Shown here: one piece after another, positions 27,753-35,436 of the stretch
Numbering within the stretch: position 1 is the first letter of the stretch
How the letters are laid out: each line of letters starts with the position of its first letter
From: Metasolibacillus fluoroglycofenilyticus
Lineage (GTDB): Bacteria; Bacillota; Bacilli; Bacillales_A; Planococcaceae
DNA length: 64,000 nucleotides
Direction: 5' to 3'
NCBI RefSeq assembly: GCF_003049645.1
Contig: NZ_PYWK01000001.1
Coordinates: 1,643,487-1,707,486, forward strand
Program-made: the position numbers and the translations under genes
Notes under the pieces: model-generated
Database searches by the model: none
Told to the model about the DNA's origin: nothing
The model's input: only the letters and a program-made list of their open reading frames with translations

Positions 27753-28133
27753 TTAAAAGAAAACTTTTTCTGTATTATATTTAGCACGCAATGTATTAAT
27801 CGCATACGTTTCGTAAATTTCACGTTCCATCGGATCTTCGATTTCGTACACTTCAATTTTAAAAATTTCATCACGGTGTTTTTTCATCGGTGAAACATTG
27901 TCTTCAAAATGCTTTTTAATACGCTGGCGAATTTTACGTGCTTTCCCGACAAATAAAAGCTCATTTTTTTCATTATAGAAAAAGAAAATACCGCCCTTAT
28001 CGCGTGTGATTTTGTGGAAATCAATGAAGCCATGGAATGGTGTAATTTCTACATCGCCTGGTTTTAATACTTGTTCACGCTGACGAATAACAAGGTCTGG
28101 TTTTGGTAATTCAATTTTAATCAAAAAATTCAC
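27753..28133 (-). CDS. GIY-YIG domain protein (UvrC-N-like)
   Basis: 126 residues. The C-terminal two-thirds is a GIY-YIG nuclease-like domain: GGIFFFYNEKNELLFVGKARKIRQRIKKHF, here named by GGIFFFY and LLFVGKA, then Arg and Glu in later helices. It resembles the N-terminal catalytic domain of the excinuclease UvrC but lacks the rest, and the canonical Tyr residues are replaced by Phe (FFF and LLF). Activity is therefore uncertain. The start is uncertain: GTG at 28133, or TTG at 28124, which has better spacing to AAGGGA. Confidence 0.75.
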   Translation of the reverse strand: MNFLIKIELPKPDLVIRQREQVLKPGDVEITPFHGFIDFHKITRDKGGIFFFYNEKNELLFVGKARKIRQRIKKHFEDNVSPMKKHRDEIFKIEVYEIEDPMEREIYETYAINTLRAKYNTEKVFF

Positions 28134-28351
28134 GTCCCTTACTGTATTGAAGCTTTATTTTATCACTAATTAATGAATTTGACTATTAGAAGATAAATTC
28201 ATTAGAGTATAAGAGGTGATATGCCATTATTAATCTACATATTATACGACACTGTATAGAAGAATTTACTTTTTTACTCACGTCTATTATTCATACAAAA
28301 ACGATATTTATTTCTCGCAGAATTAATAATAATAAATGAGAGTTAATATAA

Positions 28352-28402
28352 TTGCAAACAATATTCGTCTACGAGTATACTAAAACTATCACGTGATAGT
28401 TT
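28352..28402 (+). promoter_or_regulatory. promoter and operator region of the merR-type gene
   Basis: TTGCAA (28352-28357) and TATACT (28376-28381) are spaced by 18 bp. An imperfect dyad ATATTCGTCTACGAGTAT (28361-28378) occupies the spacer, as is typical of MerR-family operators. Immediately downstream lies a perfect 20-bp palindrome AAACTATCACGTGATAGTTT (28383-28402), about where transcription should start. Either could be the regulator's site. Confidence 0.65.
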
Positions 28403-28426
28403 GGAGGGGATTTATTTGGGATCGAG

Positions 28427-28813
28427 ATGCTGAAAATTGGTGAGCTAGCTGAAATGACAGGAATTACAAAACGTACAATTGATTACTATACGAATTTAGG
28501 CTTACTAAAGGCCCATCGTTCGAGCTCCAATTATCGCTATTACAATGAAAATTCGATTGCACAATTAAAATTCATTGAGTTAAAGAAAAGAGAAGGGCTT
28601 TCATTAGAGCAAATTAAAGCACTAGTTCAAACAGAAATGGCTGACGCTGACATTGCCAATCTATGTATGCATATTCAGCAGCTTGAAAAGGAAGTAACGT
28701 TACTTGTTACACGATTATCAAAAGAAAATCCATTAATATGGCAGCATATTAAAAAGAATATGCAGGATGATAGCAAGGCGTTAATTGAATCTTTACAATT
28801 TTTAATTACGTAG
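28427..28813 (+). CDS. MerR family transcriptional regulator
   Basis: 128 residues. An N-terminal winged helix-turn-helix (LKIGELAEMTGITKRTIDYYTNLGLL, in parts) is followed by NYRYY and a dimerisation coiled coil (about 75-110). No metal-binding Cys pair is visible in the C-terminal part, so it does not look like a CueR or MerR metal sensor; the effector is unknown. The ribosome site GGAGGGG lies unusually far upstream; ATG at 28427 is nevertheless the only start giving the family N terminus. The gene is followed within 40 nt by the CNNM-type exporter gene, which it may control. Confidence 0.88.
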   Translation: MLKIGELAEMTGITKRTIDYYTNLGLLKAHRSSSNYRYYNENSIAQLKFIELKKREGLSLEQIKALVQTEMADADIANLCMHIQQLEKEVTLLVTRLSKENPLIWQHIKKNMQDDSKALIESLQFLIT

Positions 28814-28851
28814 GAGGTGAAGTCTTACGCTACACTGCGTAGGACAATTTA

Positions 28852-30183
28852 TTGACGACAGGTGTTAATTTAACCATTTTCATTATTTTACTAGCACTAA
28901 CCGCATTTTTCGTTGCAACTGAATTTGCGATTGTTAAAGTACGCCAATCACGCATTGACCAGCTCGTTGCTGAAGGTGTGAAAAGCGCTCAATCTGCAAA
29001 ACAAGTAACCACTCATTTAGACGAATATTTATCAGCTTGTCAATTAGGTATTACAGTGACAGCACTTGGTATCGGTATGGTTGGAGAAAAAACATTCGAA
29101 TTTTTCTTACATCCTTTTTTCGAGTTTCTTGGCATTGGTACAAATTATATTCAAGCGTTTACAATTGGAGGCGCTTTCGTAATTGCAACATTTTTACACG
29201 TAGTCGTAGGAGAGTTAGCACCAAAAACGATGGCTATTCAAAAGGCAGAGCAAATTACGCTACTTTGCGCCAAACCTATTATGCTTTTTTATAAAATTTT
29301 ATATCCATTCATTTGGTTCTTAAATGGCTCCGCTCGTATTTTAGTTAGCCTGTTTGGCATGAAGCCCGCAAGCGAGCATGAGCTGTCACATACTGAAGAG
29401 GAGCTACGATTACTGCTAGCGGAAAGCTTTAAAAGTGGTGAAATTAATAAAAACGAACTGAAATATGTAAATAACGTTTTTGAATTTGACGATACAATTG
29501 CCCGCGAAATTATGGTTCCTCGTACAGAAATCATTGGCTTTGATATTTCTGCCAATTTACAGGAGGTCATTACCCGAATTTCAGAGGAACGTTACACACG
29601 TTATCCTGTCTTTGATGGCGATCGAGATAATATTATTGGCTTTTTCAATATTAAAGAAATTTTAACATTAGGCATTAACAATCGTATTAGAGAAGAAACA
29701 TTTAAAATTGAGGATTTCGTTAACCCTATCATTAAAACGATTGAAACAATTCCTATTCAAGATTTATTAACAAAAATGCAAAAAGAGCGCATTCATATGG
29801 CTGTTTTATTAGATGAATATGGAGGTACATCTGGCTTAGTAACTGTCGAAGATATTTTAGAGCAGCTTGTTGGTGAAATACGCGATGAATTTGACGGAGA
29901 TGAAGTTCCTAATATTCGGAAAATAGGAGAGAATCATTACATTTTATATGCAAAAATGCTATTAGACGACGTCGCAAATCTATTACATATCGAGCTGGAA
30001 AACCCAGATATTGATACAATTGGTGGTTGGTATTTTTCGCAAAATACAGATTTAATCGATGATATCGTAATCGAATACGAAAATTATGCCTTTTCCATCT
30101 ATGAAAAAGAAGATATTTATTTACGCTATATCGAAGTGAAAAAATTAGAAAATGAGCAACCTGCTGAAGATGTAATAGAATAA
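28852..30183 (+). CDS. CNNM/CorC family (hemolysin C-like) membrane protein, MpfA/YhdP type
   Basis: 443 residues. The N-terminal DUF21 domain has four membrane segments (to about 190). Two CBS domains follow (MVPRTEIIGFDI to about 330), and then a C-terminal CorC/HlyC transporter-associated domain (from about 350). Bacterial members such as Bacillus MpfA (YhdP) export magnesium, and there too a MerR-type gene is the neighbour; the function here is inferred from that. The start is TTG at 28852 with AGGA 8 nt upstream. An in-frame stop at 28840 rules out any earlier start. Confidence 0.88.
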   Translation: MTTGVNLTIFIILLALTAFFVATEFAIVKVRQSRIDQLVAEGVKSAQSAKQVTTHLDEYLSACQLGITVTALGIGMVGEKTFEFFLHPFFEFLGIGTNYIQAFTIGGAFVIATFLHVVVGELAPKTMAIQKAEQITLLCAKPIMLFYKILYPFIWFLNGSARILVSLFGMKPASEHELSHTEEELRLLLAESFKSGEINKNELKYVNNVFEFDDTIAREIMVPRTEIIGFDISANLQEVITRISEERYTRYPVFDGDRDNIIGFFNIKEILTLGINNRIREETFKIEDFVNPIIKTIETIPIQDLLTKMQKERIHMAVLLDEYGGTSGLVTVEDILEQLVGEIRDEFDGDEVPNIRKIGENHYILYAKMLLDDVANLLHIELENPDIDTIGGWYFSQNTDLIDDIVIEYENYAFSIYEKEDIYLRYIEVKKLENEQPAEDVIE

Positions 30184-30207
30184 TTGCAAATTATCACGCA
30201 GTAACGA

Positions 30208-30313
30208 GCAGTAAGATACCCACTTCAAGAAAAATAAAGGTGCGAGATTTACTGCCCGTAAAAGCCCTGATTGGTTCAAATTCAATCTGAGGGAAACTGA
30301 AGTTTCACTTTAT
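30208..30313 (+). repeat. dispersed repeat R, copy 1 (similar to 43775-43910)
   Basis: It shares CAGTAAG, ACTTCAAGA, ACTGCCCGTAAAAGCCC, TGGTTCAA and GAAGTTTCACTTTAT, in the same order, with the sequence before parE. The copies differ by small insertions. It may be an intergenic repeat or a structured RNA; I do not recognise a known RNA family. It directly precedes a terminator. Confidence 0.65.
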
Positions 30314-30316
30314 GAG

Positions 30317-30355
30317 AAAATCCTTTTAAACAAGCTGTTTAAAGGGATTTTTTTT
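30317..30355 (+). terminator. terminator after the CNNM-type gene and repeat R
   Basis: AAAATCCTTTTAAAC pairs with GTTTAAAGGGATTTT (one bulge/mismatch), followed by TTTT. Strong. Confidence 0.85.
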
Positions 30356-30386
30356 GGCTACACTCCATAGCAAGGAGGTAGATATT

Positions 30387-30800
30387 ATGTTATTGTTAGA
30401 AACGGCAATTGTAGGACGTGAAGCGAAGTACGGCTTACTACGCAACCAAATTTGCAAATATGGCTTTTCGATTGGTGGCAATTGGGATTATGACCGCGGG
30501 AGTTTTGATGTAGCGCTATGGCGTGGAGGAGGTACAACAATTTATTTACGTGCCCCATTCGTTGTAGTAGAAGGTGAAATGGATTGTTATGATTGCATCA
30601 TTCGCTTTCAGAAGCCATTTATTATTAAACATATTGTAAATGTGGGACTCGATTATGATGAAAGCTCCTGGTTAGATGCAACGGGTGCGAGCCAATTTCA
30701 ATCACCGGTCGAAAAAGATGCAGAAATCTTTCAAAAAGGAAGATGGATTGCCACAGGACAGGAAGTTGTTCAAAATCATATAATGCCGTATATTCATTAA
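30387..30800 (+). CDS. YugN-like family protein
   Basis: 137 residues of the YugN-like family, known from Bacillales and without known function. Typical elements are GYxxGGNWDYDRGSFD in the first third and a TIYLRAPFVVVEGE core. It is soluble, probably alpha/beta. ATG at 30387 follows AAGGAGGTAGATATT; the upstream extension to 30354 covers the ribosome site and the terminator tail and is rejected. Confidence 0.85.
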   Translation: MLLLETAIVGREAKYGLLRNQICKYGFSIGGNWDYDRGSFDVALWRGGGTTIYLRAPFVVVEGEMDCYDCIIRFQKPFIIKHIVNVGLDYDESSWLDATGASQFQSPVEKDAEIFQKGRWIATGQEVVQNHIMPYIH

Positions 30801-30872
30801 TATTGTTTAGTTTTTGTCTAGGGCTGTTATGCTACATTATAAAAGAACGCGCATAATGTTTTTTCTAAAGGA

Positions 30873-30912
30873 AGGCTGTCCGAAAAGTGTGTATCTTTTC
30901 GGACAGCCTTTT
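30873..30912 (+). terminator. terminator with the MITE end core (TGTCCGAAAAG)
   Basis: AGGCTGTCCGAAAAG pairs perfectly with CTTTTCGGACAGCCT, loop TGTGTAT, then TTTGTT. The arm contains TGTCCGAAAAG, identical to the left terminal repeat of the MITE-like element that begins 120 bp downstream. Confidence 0.85.
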
Positions 30913-31032
30913 GTTGCATTATTATGCCAAAGTCCAATGCGTGCGAGACAATGAAAATTCAATTTTCGGTTTCATTCGGAACTCAGTGTTTCTCGCTTTT
31001 TCAAAGACTTTTGAAGGAGCATCACCGACAAT

Positions 31033-31234
31033 GAAGTTATCCGAAAAGTCCATTTTGTTTTGTCACCGCATTGAAATCAATGTTTTCATCGCTTCCTTTT
31101 TACTGAAGGATAACACTGTTAAAGCCAATGTTCATCAGATTGTTAAAAAAGACGTTTTCTGTTTTTATGAATCAACATTTTGCGAAACATCATCGCTACT
31201 GTCCAAAATGCTGGCTATGCTCGGCTTTTTGGAC
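31033..31234 (+). repeat. MITE-like dispersed repeat, copy C
   Basis: About 202 bp in the same orientation as copy A. The left end is weaker (GAAGTTATCCGAAAAGTCC) and the right end stops at CGGCTTTTTGGAC without the final AG. The internal part (CATTTTGTTTTG.CACCGCATTGAAAT, GATAACACTG.TAAAGCCAATGTTCATC) is strongly conserved with copies A and B. It is the most diverged copy. A frame of 120 codons across it has no ribosome site. Confidence 0.85.
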
Positions 31235-31312
31235 TTTTCTATTTTCTAATATAATTCGCACAATTAACAGTGAAGATACAGCATAAAAATAGAAAGAAAG
31301 AAGGTGATATGA

Positions 31313-31981
31313 ATGAGTGTAGAAGCAACAATTAGAGATTTAACCGAGCTACTGCCAGTAGGGCAAACCGCATGCCGACTGTTATTTCAGGAGTGCTACA
31401 AAGCAGGTATTCGAAATATTTTCATCACCGAAACATACCGCTCACAGGAACGCCAAAATTATCTTTACGCACAAGGACGTACAAGACCTGGTCCCATTAT
31501 CACTTGGACGTTAAATAGTAACCATACATCACGTCTGGCATGGGATATTGCTGTTAGTCCACCTAATGTTTTATATGATGCAGCAATATTAAATAAAGTA
31601 GGTGCGATTGCTCGAAAGTTGAACATTACGTGGGGTGGCGATTGGCTAGGAAGTGTGGATAGAGTACATTTTGAAATCAAGTCTACGTGGCAAATGCCCT
31701 CTGGCTATAAACTAGAAGGTACTGTCATTGTTCCATCGAATAGTAAGCTACAAGTTCAGTTAATTGTAGCGGATCCAAAGGAGGGAATACCAATGTCTCA
31801 AATATGGAATCCGGGAAGTCCAGCCATGCAAACAGCTGCAGAAGCCTTTTTAGCCCAAGCAGCCGAAGATGGCATCATCCAAGACTCGCATTTAAAAGAT
31901 TTGCAAAATAAGCAAATGACAACAGACCGTTTATTAGGGCTATACGTAACGATTGAGCAGCGACGCAGTGCAACGAAATAA
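31313..31981 (+). CDS. M15-family peptidoglycan peptidase (CwlK/phage endolysin type)
   Basis: 222 residues. The first 125 form a VanY/M15C metallopeptidase domain with zinc ligands His71 (SNHTSRLAWD), Asp78 and His119 (DRVHFE) and the TYRSQERQNYLYAQGRT lead-in. It is probably an L-alanyl-D-glutamate or D,D endopeptidase cutting cell-wall peptides. There is no signal peptide, as in phage endolysins. The C-terminal ~85 residues are a separate region (NPGSPAMQTAAEAFLAQA) of unknown role, perhaps for wall or S-layer association. ATG at 31313 follows AAGAAGGTGATATGA. No other phage gene is near. Confidence 0.88.
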   Translation: MSVEATIRDLTELLPVGQTACRLLFQECYKAGIRNIFITETYRSQERQNYLYAQGRTRPGPIITWTLNSNHTSRLAWDIAVSPPNVLYDAAILNKVGAIARKLNITWGGDWLGSVDRVHFEIKSTWQMPSGYKLEGTVIVPSNSKLQVQLIVADPKEGIPMSQIWNPGSPAMQTAAEAFLAQAAEDGIIQDSHLKDLQNKQMTTDRLLGLYVTIEQRRSATK

Positions 31982-31986
31982 ATTTG

Positions 31987-32012
31987 AGCCCAGCTAGTAA
32001 AGTGGGCTTTTA
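31987..32012 (+). terminator. short terminator after the M15 peptidase gene
   Basis: AGCCCA and TGGGCT form a 6-bp stem followed by TTTTA. Modest strength. Confidence 0.6.
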
Positions 32013-32215
32013 AACTTACTTATTAAATTTAAGTCTTTATCATCTTTCAGCAGGTGCAGGATTCACGCTGAAATCCAAGCGATTAAATAGCCTTGTCCCA
32101 ACCTCCAACGGATATTTCTAGACAAAAGCAAGCGTGGATATATCGCTATTTTTTTACAAAATTCATAGTAGTATGTCTTTAAATTATGTATAGTAATAGA
32201 TAAGGAGGAGAACTT

Positions 32216-32734
32216 ATGAAAAAAATATTGCCATTCCTATTAGCGTTATCTTTTATTTTAGTAGCTTGTAATCAAAATGTGGAAATCAAGTTACCTGCAT
32301 CTTTTCTAGAAGGTCAAAATGTAGAGGATGTAATTGCAAATGCTAAGGAAGAAGGAATCAGTGAAGTAACGAAAAATGAGGACGGCTCATTGACATATAA
32401 AATGTCAAAGGACAAGCATAAAGAAATGATGCAAGAATTGGAGGATGGGATACTAGAATCAATTGAAGAAATTAAAAGTACGGATAACTTCCCATCAATC
32501 AAAGATGTAGACTACGATAAAAAATATACTGAATTTACACTAACAGTTGAAAAAGAAAAGTTTGAAGGAAGCTTTGATGCTATTGCTTCATTTGGACTAG
32601 CGATTGCAGGCATGTACCACCAAATCTTTAGCGGTGCAAATGCGGAAGATTATAAAGTAACAATCCATTATAAAGACGAAGTGAACGGCGAAATTTTTGA
32701 TACAACTGTTTATCCAGATGATTTGAATGAGTAG
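32216..32734 (+). CDS. lipoprotein of unknown function
   Basis: 172 residues. It has a lipoprotein signal peptide with lipobox LVAC (Cys18), then an acidic soluble domain (PASFLEGQNVEDVIANAKEEG...), so it is anchored on the outer face of the membrane. No catalytic motif. The overall style resembles small Bacillales lipoproteins without assigned role. ATG at 32216 follows AAGGAGGAGAACTT. It has its own terminator. Confidence 0.8.
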   Translation: MKKILPFLLALSFILVACNQNVEIKLPASFLEGQNVEDVIANAKEEGISEVTKNEDGSLTYKMSKDKHKEMMQELEDGILESIEEIKSTDNFPSIKDVDYDKKYTEFTLTVEKEKFEGSFDAIASFGLAIAGMYHQIFSGANAEDYKVTIHYKDEVNGEIFDTTVYPDDLNE

Positions 32735-32747
32735 CCAGTAGAGGAGG

Positions 32748-32794
32748 ATATGTCTGAAAAGCGTGTGAGGATATTGCTTTTCAGACATATTTTT
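32748..32794 (+). terminator. terminator after the lipoprotein gene (TGTCTGAAAAG family)
   Basis: ATATGTCTGAAAAGC pairs with GCTTTTCAGACATAT around a loop GTGTGAGGATATT, followed by TTTTTT. The loop keeps the GTGTG.. shape of the other family members. Confidence 0.9.
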
Positions 32795-33072
32795 TGCTCT
32801 CTATCTGAAATAATCAACATTAAGAAAGATGTATATCATTTTGAAAAGGTTGATGAATAGTCGTTATAAAGTTTTTTCAACTTAAAGATGAACAAGTAGA
32901 ATTACATTTTTAGTTGCGTTAAAGATGCTTTGCTTTTTCAAACTACACTGTTTTAATTATCATAATCATTCGATACTAACTCATTTGATATAAAAGATAC
33001 TACTTCGTTTACAGTTTTTATATTATTTAACTCAATCCAACGCAAAATATAATCATGTCCTTTAATTGCTAT

Positions 33073-34170
33073 CTAGCTGTGAATGTATGTGGCAACTAAA
33101 GGAATTATTTTGTCACTATGATTAATCAAATCTATTGGTTGATTGAATTCAATAATCGTACGTTCTTTATCGGTAGAAGCATCATTTAACATGATATAGT
33201 TTCTGCTTTTTTCAAAGAATACTCGAATAATCCATCTACGAATATTGTTATCAATAATAATATTGAAATAGCTTCGATTGTCACGATAATAAAGGCGATC
33301 AGGTGAAATAGCATCCTTTAATACTACCTTTACAATAGAGTAGGTTTCAAGTTCTTCAGGTGTCGTTATAATGCCATCGTCTTCTGATTTTTCAGGTGGT
33401 GTTACTAGTTCCTCTTCAGCGGGATCAGGCAGTGTAACACGAACCTTACTATCACCTGTAGATTTTAATGCAGCATTAAGCTTATCATTAACTTTTTCAT
33501 TGACAATTTGTTTCAGCCCTTTTGAAATTATAGGAGTGAACTTCTCCAATGCATTTTTTGTTTTAACTCCATCATAAATCTGATGCACTAGAAACTTTAC
33601 AAATTCATCATTCGGTGTATCGAATTGCGTGGATAAATAATCTTTTAGTGCATTTAAGTATTTCAAATCAGAGGCTGTACTTGAAATATTTTCAAGATCA
33701 AATGTTTCTTTACGGAATTTTGCGATTTCGTGAATATGTATATCGCGTAATTCCAAAATATTGAACGTGAAAAATGGGGTAGTGTCCATTTTATTAGGTT
33801 CTTCAAGGTCTGTGAAAAGCTTATACTCAATTCCATTCGTTAAAATGCCAAATTTGGCTGATGTAGTTCCAAAGTAACGAAACAATTGTGAATCATGTTT
33901 TGTCAGATTTTCAGTAACACCTTTACATTCAATTAGTATCACGGGAGCGCCATCGTTTAAAATGGCATAGTCAACTTTCTCACCTTTTTTAATGCCTACA
34001 TCAGCAGTGAATTCAGGACTAAATTCTAATGGATTAAACACGTCATAGCCCAATGTTTGGAAGAAGGGCATAACAATTGCCGTTTTTGTTGCTTCCTCTG
34101 TAGCAATGGAACCTTTCAAACTATCAATTCGTGTTGCTAGATTTTTTAATTGTTCAATGAATTTTTCCAT
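33073..34170 (-). CDS. orphan type I restriction HsdR N-terminal-like nuclease protein
   Basis: 365 residues. The first ~160 resemble the HSDR_N nuclease domain: conserved Glu25/Glu26, FFQTLGYDVFNP, Asp67 in KVDYAI and ECK at 81-83, which together make a PD-(D/E)xK site. There is no helicase, specificity or methylase gene nearby, so it is not a complete restriction system. The middle is helical; after a Pro/Glu-rich linker (about 255-275) the C-terminal ~90 residues form another domain (LYYRDNRSYFNIIIDNN) like those that recur in orphan HsdR-N proteins. The start is ATG at 34170 with AGGGGG upstream. Defence or mobile-element function is possible but unproved. Confidence 0.75.
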   Translation of the reverse strand: MEKFIEQLKNLATRIDSLKGSIATEEATKTAIVMPFFQTLGYDVFNPLEFSPEFTADVGIKKGEKVDYAILNDGAPVILIECKGVTENLTKHDSQLFRYFGTTSAKFGILTNGIEYKLFTDLEEPNKMDTTPFFTFNILELRDIHIHEIAKFRKETFDLENISSTASDLKYLNALKDYLSTQFDTPNDEFVKFLVHQIYDGVKTKNALEKFTPIISKGLKQIVNEKVNDKLNAALKSTGDSKVRVTLPDPAEEELVTPPEKSEDDGIITTPEELETYSIVKVVLKDAISPDRLYYRDNRSYFNIIIDNNIRRWIIRVFFEKSRNYIMLNDASTDKERTIIEFNQPIDLINHSDKIIPLVATYIHS

Positions 34171-34307
34171 GAATATCCCCCTAATCAATTAGTTAATATT
34201 ACTCGTGAAAATATACCTATGAAGATGATAAAAAAATAATATAAAACATAAATACTTATTCTTACCAATAATGGTGCATTTAAAGGACATGCTACACACA
34301 TGTCCTA

Positions 34308-34553
34308 TCAAATATTATGATGATATAAGTCTTTAACAATTTTCATATCTGTTTCAAGTTCTGCAATAGCATTGTCAAATGAGGGTTGTAGCTCAGAATT
34401 TTGAGCTGTTTGAGTAACTAAGATATCTGCCGTTGCACGTAAATATGTAAGATCCTCACTATTTTTAACGACTTGATGTGTCACTGTATCAATCTTCGAA
34501 TCAATTGATTCAACTTTTTTTAGTATAGCTTCAAGAAATTCACGGTCTGTCAA
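34308..34553 (-). CDS. small coiled-coil protein, unknown
   Basis: 81 residues, mostly one or two amphipathic helices (LKKVESIDSKIDTVTHQVVK with heptad-like spacing). No membrane segment. TTG at 34553 follows AAGGTGTAATA at good spacing. It lies 137 nt upstream of the orphan nuclease gene on the same strand, so it may be its partner. Similar short coiled-coil proteins occur in prophages. Confidence 0.6.
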   Translation of the reverse strand: MTDREFLEAILKKVESIDSKIDTVTHQVVKNSEDLTYLRATADILVTQTAQNSELQPSFDNAIAELETDMKIVKDLYHHNI

Positions 34554-34841
34554 ATATTACACCTTCTTTCGTAGGTTCGACTATTTCTCAAGGAGAGGAT
34601 TGTACAAAAGCTTGTGATTCTAATTCGGTTTTTTCTTGTGCAATCTCTTATGATAAAAGCACAATAATATTTATTATATCATATAGCAGATTGCTTAGGA
34701 AGAAAGCAACAATTAACAGAAATGAAAGTCAAAAAGAAAAAACCACTAAAAAATTCCCCCAAAAACAACCTTCCTAAAATAACACTTCCCAACTGACAAA
34801 CCCCCACCAATCGCGGTATGATAGTAGCCGAGGTGACGAAA

Positions 34842-35267
34842 ATGTATATATCAGAAAAACAAATTGAAATCCGCTATGCGGAGACCGACCAGATGGGTGT
34901 CGTGTACCATGCGAATTATGTCATTTGGTTGGAAATTGGACGGGCACAATTAATTAAAGATTTAGGTTTTGAATATGCAAAATTAGAGCAGGATGGCTTT
35001 TTATCGCCTGTTTTAGATGTTTCGATTCAATATAAGGCAGCGCTTCGCTATGGGCAAGTAGCTACAGTTCGTACATGGATTGAATCGCATTCTCGTTTAC
35101 GAACAACGTATGGCTACGAAATACTTCATGAGGATGGTACATTAGCAGCAACTGCAACGTCTGTACATACATTAGTGCGTAAAGAAAACTTCCGACCGAT
35201 TGCTTTAAGTAAAGTAAATCCTAAATGGGAAGCGGCGTATATTGAGCATATGCGAATGAAGAAGTAA
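34842..35267 (+). CDS. acyl-CoA thioesterase, YneP/YbgC hot-dog family
   Basis: 141 residues. Hot-dog fold with the 4-hydroxybenzoyl-CoA thioesterase signature RYAETDQMGVVYHANYVIWLE, including the catalytic Asp in the ETDQMG motif. It hydrolyses acyl-CoA esters in the cytosol; chain-length preference cannot be read. It resembles Bacillus YneP, which is near parE/parC there as it is within 9 kb here. ATG at 34842 has GAGGTGAC just upstream; the frame's first ATG at 34818 lacks a site. Confidence 0.88.
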   Translation: MYISEKQIEIRYAETDQMGVVYHANYVIWLEIGRAQLIKDLGFEYAKLEQDGFLSPVLDVSIQYKAALRYGQVATVRTWIESHSRLRTTYGYEILHEDGTLAATATSVHTLVRKENFRPIALSKVNPKWEAAYIEHMRMKK

Positions 35268-35328
35268 TTAACTTCTATATTTTATGATTCGCTAAAACCA
35301 TGTGTTCCTGTCGCTTTGCTTTCAGCAT

Positions 35329-35359
35329 AAAAGAGCCGTCTCTTAGACTGCTCTTTTTT
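35329..35359 (+). terminator. terminator after the thioesterase gene
   Basis: AAAAGAGC and GCTCTTTTTT form the outer stem, with an inner GTCT/AGAC pair. Good match to an intrinsic terminator. Confidence 0.8.
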
Positions 35360-35436
35360 CGCGTATAGGAGCTATCGGCATACGCTGTTTCTTGGTATAA
35401 TTATTTTTGTGTCAAATTTGCATGGGAGGTATGTTC

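Noticed and set aside
28817-28855. 12-codon GTG leader frame ending on the TTG start of the CNNM-type gene
   Set aside because: The GTG is part of the GGAGG itself, so it has no usable ribosome site; the overlap is probably chance.
31313-31981. Prophage called from the endolysin-like M15 peptidase
   Set aside because: No holin, structural or integrase gene is adjacent, so only a single peptidase gene can be supported.
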